A stretch of 64,000 bases of DNA from Chitinophaga japonensis (lineage in GTDB: Bacteria > Bacteroidota > Bacteroidia > Chitinophagales > Chitinophagaceae), in assembly GCF_007830125.1 (NCBI RefSeq), contig NZ_VLLG01000006.1, positions 186,001 to 250,000 of the forward strand, given 5' to 3'. Position 1 is the stretch's first letter. Each line of letters begins with the position of its first letter. The position numbers and the translations under genes were made by a program. Below are positions 45,260 through 52,647 of the stretch, piece after piece. The notes under the pieces are model-generated. The model did no database searches and had not been told where the DNA came from. It saw only the letters and a list, made by a program, of their open reading frames with translations.

Positions 45260-45758
45260 TAGGTAAATTTTTTTCCCAGAACGGGTCCGGCCACACAGAG
45301 GCCGTTCCCTTGCGGTGCATTGCCTCTATAGCAAGGCCCATTTCCTGTAACTGTTCGCCGCTCAGCTTTGCTTCGATATAGGGAAACAATGCACGCTCCT
45401 CGTAGCGGATATGTTCATCCAGCTTATCTGCAAAAGCAGCCAGGTACGCCTGCCCGCCCCCATGCGCCTTTTCCAGCTCCCCGGCCAGCCTGCGCAGCTC
45501 CTCGTGCTGCGCCAGCGCTGTTCTTTTCATCGGATCGTCTGCAGCCAGCACCGTGAAGACCAGCGCTTCTTCCTCCTGAAAATGTGCTGCCAGCTCCCGT
45601 TCAAAACAGTGGATAACATAGCGTCGGATACGGTCCGCGTCAACGGCTTTCCTGGTCCCTTCCCGGATCTTCCAGCACAGCAGCAGGCCGTCATGATGGT
45701 CCCGCGACAGCGGAACAAGCGCCGGGCTTCTTTTCACCGGTTTGCGATTTGTGATCAT
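45255..45758 (-). CDS. Hemerythrin-domain protein
   Basis: A 167-residue four-helix-bundle protein. Iron ligands are visible as PLSRDHHDGLLLCWK (about residue 17), HFQEEEALVF (about 60), LAQHEELRRLAGEL (about 83) and HIRYEERALFPYI (about 114). Such proteins bind O2, NO or iron. It sits head-to-tail upstream of the membrane protein and ric-like gene on the same strand, with a perfect inverted repeat 25 bases upstream, so it is probably the first gene of an NO-responsive unit. Confidence 0.92.
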   Translation of the reverse strand: MITNRKPVKRSPALVPLSRDHHDGLLLCWKIREGTRKAVDADRIRRYVIHCFERELAAHFQEEEALVFTVLAADDPMKRTALAQHEELRRLAGELEKAHGGGQAYLAAFADKLDEHIRYEERALFPYIEAKLSGEQLQEMGLAIEAMHRKGTASVWPDPFWEKNLPI

Positions 45759-45782
45759 ACTGTAAAGGTAATGCTTCCGGTC

Positions 45783-45812
45783 ATAATAAAAGACAAGAAA
45801 GTCTTTTATTAT
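45783..45812. promoter_or_regulatory. Perfect 12-base inverted repeat, likely operator of the NO-defence genes
   Basis: ATAATAAAAGAC (45783-45794), spacer AAGAAA, GTCTTTTATTAT (45801-45812). It sits in the divergent gap between the hemerythrin (start 45758) and the small protein at 45933, so it is not a terminator. The half-site AATAAAAGAC also lies upstream of the cytochrome c/nosZ operon and of the 45229 gene. The binding protein is unknown; Rrf2/NsrR- or Crp-type NO sensors are candidates by analogy. Confidence 0.75.
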
Positions 45813-45880
45813 TCAATTTGACAGCGGGCTTACAATAACAAACGGATGGCGGCATGTTCCCGCATTTTTCTCCGAAAAGT

Positions 45881-45910
45881 TTGGATAACTATTAAACTCG
45901 TTTAATTTTG
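45881..45910 (+). promoter_or_regulatory. Bacteroidota-type promoter for the 45933 operon
   Basis: TTG (45881-45883), 19-base spacer, TAATTTTG (45903-45910): full consensus match. The transcript should begin near 45915, about 18 bases before the TTG start at 45933. Confidence 0.8.
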
Positions 45911-45932
45911 CAACATTATTGCATTTTACAAA

Positions 45933-46289
45933 TTGGCGTTTATCAGGAAATACAGGCAGTTCACAGCCAGCATACTGCTGGCAATATTTGCATTTGTAGC
46001 AACGCCTGTACAGTGGTGGCACCATCACGCGCATGGCTTTGGCCTGGGACCAGCAGCCTGTCTGAAAGAAAAGCAGCCCCCGGTCCTTTCCGTTAAAAAG
46101 GGCTTAGGGGCCGGGCACGATTGCCAGGTATGCGCGCACAAATATGCAGCCTATCATGCCACGCCTTTACCTGCGTTTACCAGCCTGCTGCCCGCCCTTC
46201 CTGCATTGCATGCATGCGCCTTCCTGACCCTGCCGGCTCCCCGCTGCTTTTCATCTGCCGGCAGAGACCCTCCCCCTGTGATATGCTGA
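45933..46289 (+). CDS. Exported His/Cys-rich small protein (118 aa)
   Basis: Frame with probable TTG start at 45933 (MAFIRKYRQFTASILLAIFA), giving a signal or anchor segment to about residue 26. The mature part opens with WWHHHAHGFGLGPAACLK and has HDCQVCAHKYAAYH (residues about 62-75): a dense cluster of His and Cys suited to metal binding. The C-terminal part is hydrophobic and Pro-rich. Not a family I can name. A consensus promoter lies just upstream and the ABC ATPase gene begins 41 bases downstream, so it is the leader gene of that operon. Confidence 0.65.
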   Translation: MAFIRKYRQFTASILLAIFAFVATPVQWWHHHAHGFGLGPAACLKEKQPPVLSVKKGLGAGHDCQVCAHKYAAYHATPLPAFTSLLPALPALHACAFLTLPAPRCFSSAGRDPPPVIC

Positions 46290-46329
46290 TACCTGTTACC
46301 ACTCTTCTTTCTGTTCAATAAAAAATTGT

Positions 46330-47031
46330 ATGTCTGTATTACAAGCTATCGGGCTTGGCAAGCAGTACAACGGTACTGCTGCGCTAAGCGATCTTCACCT
46401 GTCTGTGGACAAGGGCGAGATATTCTGTTTACTCGGCCAGAACGGCGCCGGCAAAACCACCACCATCAATTTATTCCTGGGATTTACGGAAGCCAGCAGC
46501 GGTAAAGCCGCCATTAATGGCGTGGAGGTAAAGCCCAATGATCTGCGCACCAAACAATTCATCGCCTATATACCGGAAGTGGTGCAACTGTATGGCAACC
46601 TGGACGGGATTGAAAATCTTGATTTCTTCAGCCGCCTGGCCGGCACCCGTTACAGTACCGAAGCACTGGCCGCCTTGCTGGAAAAAGCCGGCCTGCCGGC
46701 AACTGCTCACCGTAAACGGCTGGGCACCTATTCCAAGGGCATGCGGCAGAAAGTAGGCATCGCCATTGCGCTGGCCAAACAGGCGGATGTGATCCTGATG
46801 GACGAGCCTACCTCGGGCCTTGATCCCAAGGCTACAGTGGAATTTACGCAGCTCTGCAAGGAGCTGGCTGCCGAAGGCAAAACCATTTTCATGGCCACGC
46901 ATGACATATTCAATGCCGTGAACGTAGGCACCCGGATCGGCATCATGAAACAGGGACGCCTGGTGCATACCGTGGATACGAACAACATTACCGCCAACGA
47001 GCTGCAGCAGCTGTACCTCGAAACCATTTAA
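46330..47031 (+). CDS. ABC transporter ATPase (ABC-2 system)
   Basis: A 233-residue ATPase: Walker A LLGQNGAGKTTTINLF (about 36-51), signature TYSKGMRQKVGIAIALA, Walker B VILMDEPTSGLDPKA. Related to CcmA/NosF-like ATPases. The partner permeases are probably the two DUF3526-like proteins at 49358 and 50806; a TonB-dependent receptor gene is placed between them, 12 bases after this gene. Confidence 0.92.
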   Translation: MSVLQAIGLGKQYNGTAALSDLHLSVDKGEIFCLLGQNGAGKTTTINLFLGFTEASSGKAAINGVEVKPNDLRTKQFIAYIPEVVQLYGNLDGIENLDFFSRLAGTRYSTEALAALLEKAGLPATAHRKRLGTYSKGMRQKVGIAIALAKQADVILMDEPTSGLDPKATVEFTQLCKELAAEGKTIFMATHDIFNAVNVGTRIGIMKQGRLVHTVDTNNITANELQQLYLETI

Positions 47032-47043
47032 GCAATAGCAACA

Positions 47044-49347
47044 GTGACAATAGCAAACACACAAAACAGGTACCGGTCCATAGCGGTGATGATCACGCTG
47101 GGCTGTTTTACCAGCGCAGCGCAGTCGCAGGACATTGTCCGCGATACCGCGGCCGCCGGAGCGCCGGACAGCACGGCCAGGCTGTTGCAATCCATCGAAG
47201 TGGTGGGGCGCAAGGTGCGCAATTACCAGAGCGACTATTCCTTTGCCGCCACCAAAACCGCTGAGCTGAACAGGAACATTCCACAGTCTATTTCCACGGT
47301 GACCAAAGAGCTGATGGCGGACCGGCAGGCTTTCCAGCTGGCGGATGCCCTCAGGGGCACCAGCGGCGTGATCCCGGCCAGTTATTACAACCAGTTCACC
47401 ATCCGCGGCATCAGCCAGAATGAAGAAGGCACTATTATCAACGGTATGCGTACCCGGCAGTATTATTTTGCGCAGCCCCTGACCAACAATATTGAACGGG
47501 TAGAAGTGATCAAAGGCCCGGCCAGCACCACATTCTCCAGCGTGGACCCCGGCGGCAGCATCAACCTGGTTACCAAAAAGCCGCTGGCCACCGACCGTAA
47601 AGAGATCAGCGTAAGCGCGGGCAGCTTCAGCACCATGCGGGGAACACTGGACTTCACCGGGCCGGTGAACAAATCCAGAACATTACTCTACCGTCTCAAC
47701 GCAGGGTACCTGGATACACGTAGCTTCCGCGACCTCCAGTTCCAGAAAGCCCTGCTCATCTCCCCTTCCCTCACCTACGTACCCAATGACAGGACTACGC
47801 TGAACGTGGAGATGATCTACAGCAACATCCATACACGCCTGGACCGCGGGCAGGCCATTTTCGGGGCAATTGCCGGTAAAACGGACCTGCTCAGCACGCC
47901 CATCAGCTTCAACATTGGCGCTACCAACGACTATTTCAAATCACGGGAAGTGATATTAATGGGCAACATGGCACACCGGCTGTCCGGGGGCATTACCTTC
48001 AACATTGCCTACATGAAGCAGACCTGGACAGAGGACCTGCTGGAGCACCGCACCACCAACGCCTTTGCCGTGGATATCAACAACCAGCCCATTCCTACGC
48101 TGGCAGCCATGCAGGTAGTGCAGCGCCAGCAGTTCTGGAACACGGACAATGTCAGCAGCTATTTCAATTTCCAGGCCCGCACCGGCGCGCTGCAGCATAA
48201 GCTGCTGATCGGCTATGATCATAACAGCACGCACAAGCACGAAGGCGGCGGGCAGAACGCGGCCAGGGGCTACCTGCTTGCCAGCGGGCAGACCGCCGCT
48301 ACTTATGACCCCGCCCGCCAGCAGGAGTACCAGGTCATTACCAGGAACGGCATACAAATGCCCAAACCGAACGTGGAGCATTTTGACCTGCAAAACCCGG
48401 TGCATACCATCAAGAACATCAATGAATATACGTTTTCCAAAGCAGCCCTGCCGGCGGGCCTGTACCGGGTGCATGCCGCGTATGTGCAGGAGCAGGCAAA
48501 ATGGAAGCAGTTTACCCTCTTGCTGGGCCTGCGGCAGGAATGGTACCAGGATGTGACCAACTATAAAACAGACCGCGCCATTACCGTGCAGCAATCCAGG
48601 CTGCTGCCGCGCATTGGCCTGGTGTACGCCCTGCTACCCAACATGAACGTGTACGCCACCTACCTGCAGGGCTACCAGCCGCAATCCAACACCGTTACCC
48701 TGGTGCCCGTGCCCGCACCGGCAGGCAGCAACTATGATCCATTGATCAGCGACCTGAAAGAAGCCGGTATAAAATCCGAATGGCTCGATAACCAGTTGCA
48801 GCTTACCCTGGCCCTGTACGAGATCAATCAAAAGAATATTCTCATGAACGCCAACGACCCGGCAGACCCGGACCTGCTGGTAACGCGCGGCGCGGAAAGA
48901 AGCCGCGGCCTGGACCTGGACATTACAGGCTTTGTGCAGCGCAACTGGCAGGTAACGGCCTCCTACAGCTATATAGACGCCAGGATCATGAACGACAACA
49001 ACAAGGCGCTGATCGGCGCACGGAAACAGAATACGCCCATCCATAGCGCCAACCTCTGGACCCGGTATAATTTCAGTTCCGTTCCCCTGCTGAAGGACCT
49101 CGGCCTGGGCCTGGGCGTACAGTACAGCGGCGATAAAGTGCCCTGGTTCATACGGGATTTTATGGTGCCGGCCTACACCCTGCTGGACGCCGCGCTCTAT
49201 TACACGCCCGGTAAAAGCAACGTGCAGCTTGCCCTGAACGTGAACAACCTGGCTAACAAAACCTACTGGATAGGCGCGCAGAATTACCAGCGCCTTTTTC
49301 CCGGGGCGCCGCGCAACGTAATGCTGGGCGCCACCTGTAAATTTTAA
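47044..49347 (+). CDS. TonB-dependent outer-membrane receptor, siderophore-receptor type
   Basis: A 767-residue receptor, GTG start at 47044 (MTIANTQNRYRSIAVMITLG), signal segment to about residue 27. TonB box-like QSIEVVGRKVRNYQSDY; plug (about 70-200) with PQSISTVTKELMADRQAFQL, TIRGISQNEEGTIINGM and ERVEVIKGPASTTFSSVDPG; barrel to the C-terminal GATCKF. The architecture is that of ferric-siderophore receptors, but metal chelates including copper are possible ligands. It is embedded in the ABC-2 operon, 10 bases before the first permease gene. Confidence 0.94.
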   Translation: MTIANTQNRYRSIAVMITLGCFTSAAQSQDIVRDTAAAGAPDSTARLLQSIEVVGRKVRNYQSDYSFAATKTAELNRNIPQSISTVTKELMADRQAFQLADALRGTSGVIPASYYNQFTIRGISQNEEGTIINGMRTRQYYFAQPLTNNIERVEVIKGPASTTFSSVDPGGSINLVTKKPLATDRKEISVSAGSFSTMRGTLDFTGPVNKSRTLLYRLNAGYLDTRSFRDLQFQKALLISPSLTYVPNDRTTLNVEMIYSNIHTRLDRGQAIFGAIAGKTDLLSTPISFNIGATNDYFKSREVILMGNMAHRLSGGITFNIAYMKQTWTEDLLEHRTTNAFAVDINNQPIPTLAAMQVVQRQQFWNTDNVSSYFNFQARTGALQHKLLIGYDHNSTHKHEGGGQNAARGYLLASGQTAATYDPARQQEYQVITRNGIQMPKPNVEHFDLQNPVHTIKNINEYTFSKAALPAGLYRVHAAYVQEQAKWKQFTLLLGLRQEWYQDVTNYKTDRAITVQQSRLLPRIGLVYALLPNMNVYATYLQGYQPQSNTVTLVPVPAPAGSNYDPLISDLKEAGIKSEWLDNQLQLTLALYEINQKNILMNANDPADPDLLVTRGAERSRGLDLDITGFVQRNWQVTASYSYIDARIMNDNNKALIGARKQNTPIHSANLWTRYNFSSVPLLKDLGLGLGVQYSGDKVPWFIRDFMVPAYTLLDAALYYTPGKSNVQLALNVNNLANKTYWIGAQNYQRLFPGAPRNVMLGATCKF

Positions 49348-49357
49348 CAACAACGCT

Positions 49358-50806
49358 ATGCGATTCAGAATAGTAAGCATTATTGCCCTGCAATTGTGGC
49401 GCAGCTCCTTAAAGAACAAAGCCGTACTGGCGCTCACCGTTATCATCGGGGGCATGCTGCTGTTTGCCGCTTTCACCGGCTGGCAGCACTACCGGTACCA
49501 GCACAATATGAGGCTGCAGTACCAGCAGCAGGTAAGGGAGCAATGGCTCAACAGCCCTGACAAGCACCCGCACCGGATGGCGCATTACGGCTACCTGGTC
49601 TTCCGGCCCAAACATTCCCTGAGCTTCTTTGATTTTGGGATAGAGAGCTTTACCGGCGTATCCATTTTCCTGGAAGCGCACCGGCAGAATACCGTTAATT
49701 TCTCGGAGGCCGGGTTTTCCACCGGGATGCTGCGTTTCGGGGAGATCAGCGTGGCCATGATACTGCAACTGCTGGTGCCCCTGCTCTTGTTCTTCCTCGG
49801 CTTCAGCTCTATATCCGCGGAAAGGGAGAACAGTACGCTGAAAGTACTGCTGTGCCAGGGCGTGAGCTGGCAGGAGCTGATTGCGGGCAAAACGCTGGGC
49901 ATTACCGGCGTTGCCCTGGTGCTGTACCTGCCGGTCATACTCGTCACGGTGCTGTGCTGGCTGCTGCTGAGCCGTTTCCAGGTATCGGCCGGCGACAGCG
50001 TACGTCTGCTGCTGCTGATCTTCGCGTACTTCGCCTATTTTATCATCTGTGCGTTAATAGCCGTGCTGGTGTCCGCGCTGAGCAAAACATCCAAAGGGGC
50101 TTTGACCACGCTCATCGGGATATGGCTGTTATTCATGATCGTGCTGCCCAGGGGCACGCAGGTGCTGGGCGCGCAGCAATACCCTACGCCGTCCAAAGCC
50201 GCTTTCCAGGCAGCCGTTGAAAAAGACCTGCGCAGGGAAGGCGACAGCCATAACCCGGACGATCCGCATTACAAGGCCATTAAAGACTCCTTACTGCGCG
50301 CTTATAATGTAGACAGCGTGCACAAGCTGCCCTTTAATTATGGCGGCTTTATTATGGCGGAAGGAGAAAGGATCAGCGCGGAAATATACGCGCGGCACCA
50401 GCAGGAGCTGGTAAGGACCTACGAGCAGCAGAACAGCTTTGGCCGTTACGCTGCTTTCATCAATCCCTACCTGGCCATCAAGCATTTCTCCATGGCATTA
50501 ACGGGAACGGACTTTGCCGCCTACATGGATTTCCAGCAGCAGGCGGAAAAATTCCGGTATCAACTGGCGCAGCGCATGAACCGGTTGCAGATGGAATACA
50601 TCAGCAACCAACCGCCCGGCCCGCATGACAAGCCGCACAGCATCAGTCATGCGCACTGGGCGGAGCTGCAGGATTTCCGGTATGTACCCCTGCAGGGAAA
50701 GCAGGTGTACCGGCACGAGCGCCTTTCCATAGCAGCGCTGGTGTGCTGGCTGCTGCTCCCCATCGCCGCGCTATTCATCATTACTAAAAAATTCAGGGCG
50801 TTATAA
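49358..50806 (+). CDS. ABC-2-type permease, DUF3526-like (first)
   Basis: A 482-residue inner-membrane protein. First span ALTVIIGGMLLFAAFTGWQH, then a periplasmic loop, spans at about 125-260 (VAMILQLLVPLLLFFLGFSS; LGITGVALVLYLPVILVTVL; LLLIFAYFAYFIICALIAVL; TLIGIWLLFMIVLPRGTQVL), a large soluble domain (about 270-450), and a last span. SAERENSTLKVLLCQGVSWQE is the conserved cytoplasmic loop. It pairs with the second permease, which starts on its stop codon (TAATG). Confidence 0.88.
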   Translation: MRFRIVSIIALQLWRSSLKNKAVLALTVIIGGMLLFAAFTGWQHYRYQHNMRLQYQQQVREQWLNSPDKHPHRMAHYGYLVFRPKHSLSFFDFGIESFTGVSIFLEAHRQNTVNFSEAGFSTGMLRFGEISVAMILQLLVPLLLFFLGFSSISAERENSTLKVLLCQGVSWQELIAGKTLGITGVALVLYLPVILVTVLCWLLLSRFQVSAGDSVRLLLLIFAYFAYFIICALIAVLVSALSKTSKGALTTLIGIWLLFMIVLPRGTQVLGAQQYPTPSKAAFQAAVEKDLRREGDSHNPDDPHYKAIKDSLLRAYNVDSVHKLPFNYGGFIMAEGERISAEIYARHQQELVRTYEQQNSFGRYAAFINPYLAIKHFSMALTGTDFAAYMDFQQQAEKFRYQLAQRMNRLQMEYISNQPPGPHDKPHSISHAHWAELQDFRYVPLQGKQVYRHERLSIAALVCWLLLPIAALFIITKKFRAL

Positions 50807-52176
50807 TGCCGTATATAGCTATGTTCTCACTTGCATTCAAACAGTTTATCCGCTCCAGGGCTGCCGTTACGGGGCTTGCCTTTATACTTGTTACCGGCGT
50901 GGTGAGCCTGCTCATCGGCCAACGTTTTTTAAACGGGCAGCAGGAGGCCGTGTCCTTTGCCGCGCAGCAGCAGCAGGCGCATATCCAGCAGCATGTTCGT
51001 TTTTTTGATAAAGAAATGGGACTGCTATTATACTACCTGCATTTCTCCCTGGTGAACACCACAGACCCGCTGGCCGGGCTGTCCATCGGGCAGCGGGATG
51101 TGAACCCTTCCATTCAAAGCGTGACCATCCGCAACCTGGAGAACCAGTTGTATGATACGGACCTGCACAATCCCCTGAACCTGTTGCTGGGCAACCTGGA
51201 CCTGGGCTTTGTGATCATTTACCTGTTCCCGCTGCTTATTATCGCTTTTACATACAACCTGCTGTCTGAAGAAAAGGAAGGCGGCACCTGGAACCTGGTG
51301 CGTGTGCAAACGGGGCAGCCTTTACGCCTGCTATGGCTCAAATGGCGGCTACGGATGCTGGCGGTGTTTGCCGCCGTCGCCCTGCTGATGATACTGGCTG
51401 TCATCATGCTGTCCTTGCCCTTTAACCAGGCCTTGCTGGCCGTAGCGCTCCTGTTTACAGGCTACCTGCTCTGCTGGTTTGCCCTCAGCTTCCTGGTGGT
51501 GTCCCTGAAAAAAAGCTCGGGCTTCAATGCGGTATCCATGCTGTCATTGTGGGTAGTGCTCACCGTACTGCTGCCGGCATTGGTCAACAGTTATATCAGT
51601 AACGCCTACCCGCTGCCGGAAGCGCTCAGTAACGTAGTAAAGCAAAGGCAGGGCTATCATGAGAAATGGGATATGGACAGGCAGGTGACCATGGCGCCCT
51701 TTTTCGCCCACTACCCGCAGTTCCGGAAATACCCTGTGCCGGACGAGGCCTTCAGTTGGTTATGGTATTATGCCATGCAGCAAATGGGAGATGATGATGC
51801 CCGGCAGGAAACGGAAAAACTACAGGAGAAAATACGGCTGCGGGAGCAGGCCAGCCGCAAAATGGCCATGGTGCTGCCTCCGCTGCATGCACAGTTGTCA
51901 CTGAACAACCTAGCCCGCACCGGCTTACAGGATCATATGCATTTCCTGGACAGCACCCGGCGCTTCCATGAAAGGATCAAATTAGGCTGCTATCCCGGGA
52001 TCTTTGAGGAACAGCCGGTAGCCAGCGTGGACTGGGATAGTTTTAAAGTGGAATACTACCGTGAAGAAACGCCTATACGCTGGACAGTGCTGCTATTGCC
52101 GCTGATCCTCACCGGCGGCATCCTGTTTGGATGGGGATGGTATAATTTGCGCAGGCAGGGGCACCCGGCATCATAA
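50806..52176 (+). CDS. ABC-2-type permease, DUF3526-like (second)
   Basis: A 456-residue paralogue-like partner of the preceding permease with the same plan: first span AAVTGLAFILVTGVVSLLIG, central spans (DLGFVIIYLFPLLIIAFTYN; LAVFAAVALLMILAVIMLSL; LLAVALLFTGYLLCWFALSF; SMLSLWVVLTVLLPALVNSY), soluble region and C-terminal span. The cytoplasmic loop SEEKEGGTWNLVRVQTGQP corresponds to that of the first. The two permeases and the ATPase at 46330 should form one transporter; the cargo is unknown, metal or metal-chelate being a guess from context. Confidence 0.87.
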   Translation: MPYIAMFSLAFKQFIRSRAAVTGLAFILVTGVVSLLIGQRFLNGQQEAVSFAAQQQQAHIQQHVRFFDKEMGLLLYYLHFSLVNTTDPLAGLSIGQRDVNPSIQSVTIRNLENQLYDTDLHNPLNLLLGNLDLGFVIIYLFPLLIIAFTYNLLSEEKEGGTWNLVRVQTGQPLRLLWLKWRLRMLAVFAAVALLMILAVIMLSLPFNQALLAVALLFTGYLLCWFALSFLVVSLKKSSGFNAVSMLSLWVVLTVLLPALVNSYISNAYPLPEALSNVVKQRQGYHEKWDMDRQVTMAPFFAHYPQFRKYPVPDEAFSWLWYYAMQQMGDDDARQETEKLQEKIRLREQASRKMAMVLPPLHAQLSLNNLARTGLQDHMHFLDSTRRFHERIKLGCYPGIFEEQPVASVDWDSFKVEYYREETPIRWTVLLLPLILTGGILFGWGWYNLRRQGHPAS

Positions 52177-52235
52177 ATGCAACCACATTGAAATTTTAGT
52201 GCCCCTGCAAAGCGCGATTTTGTTACAAAAGCCTT

Positions 52236-52243
52236 TACTTTTG
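52236..52243 (+). promoter_or_regulatory. -7 promoter box close to the 52251 start
   Basis: TACTTTTG lies seven bases before ATG 52251, with no TTG at 17-19 bases. If active, the mRNA has almost no leader. Confidence 0.45.
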
Positions 52244-52250
52244 CAACGTA

Positions 52251-52574
52251 ATGCGCTTTGTAATATACATATTGGCGATGCTGGTGCTGGCGTTAAGCTG
52301 CGTGCCCTGCGCAGACGGCCTTTACAGCGCCGGTAACGGCAGGCAGGCAGCCGCATTTGTGAAAGCCGCCGATCACCAGCATGACCGGGAGCACAGCGAT
52401 ACCTGCTCACCCCTTTGCCAGTGCGCCTGCTGTGCCAGCGTGCTGCTGAGCCCTGCTTTCATCAACGTTTCCCGGCTTACGGACAACAGCGCAACCTTGC
52501 AGGCCGCAGACCTGTCTGCGGATGTTATAGAGATCTCCCTGCCTGTCTGGCAACCGCCCCAGTTAACCGCCTAA
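52251..52574 (+). CDS. Exported His/Cys-rich small protein, DUF6660-like
   Basis: A 107-residue protein with signal peptide MRFVIYILAMLVLALSCVPC. The mature part contains DHQHDREHSDTCSPLCQCAC followed by another Cys (about residues 40-60), a potential metal site. Small proteins of this type lead heavy-metal efflux operons in Bacteroidota. It is 73 bases upstream of the CusA-TolC gene. Confidence 0.78.
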   Translation: MRFVIYILAMLVLALSCVPCADGLYSAGNGRQAAAFVKAADHQHDREHSDTCSPLCQCACCASVLLSPAFINVSRLTDNSATLQAADLSADVIEISLPVWQPPQLTA

Positions 52575-52647
52575 GCTCTCACTCCTTTTACCGTAGCGCT
52601 GCTGCGATCACTATCCTTTTACTGCTACAACCAATCATTTTGATGGT

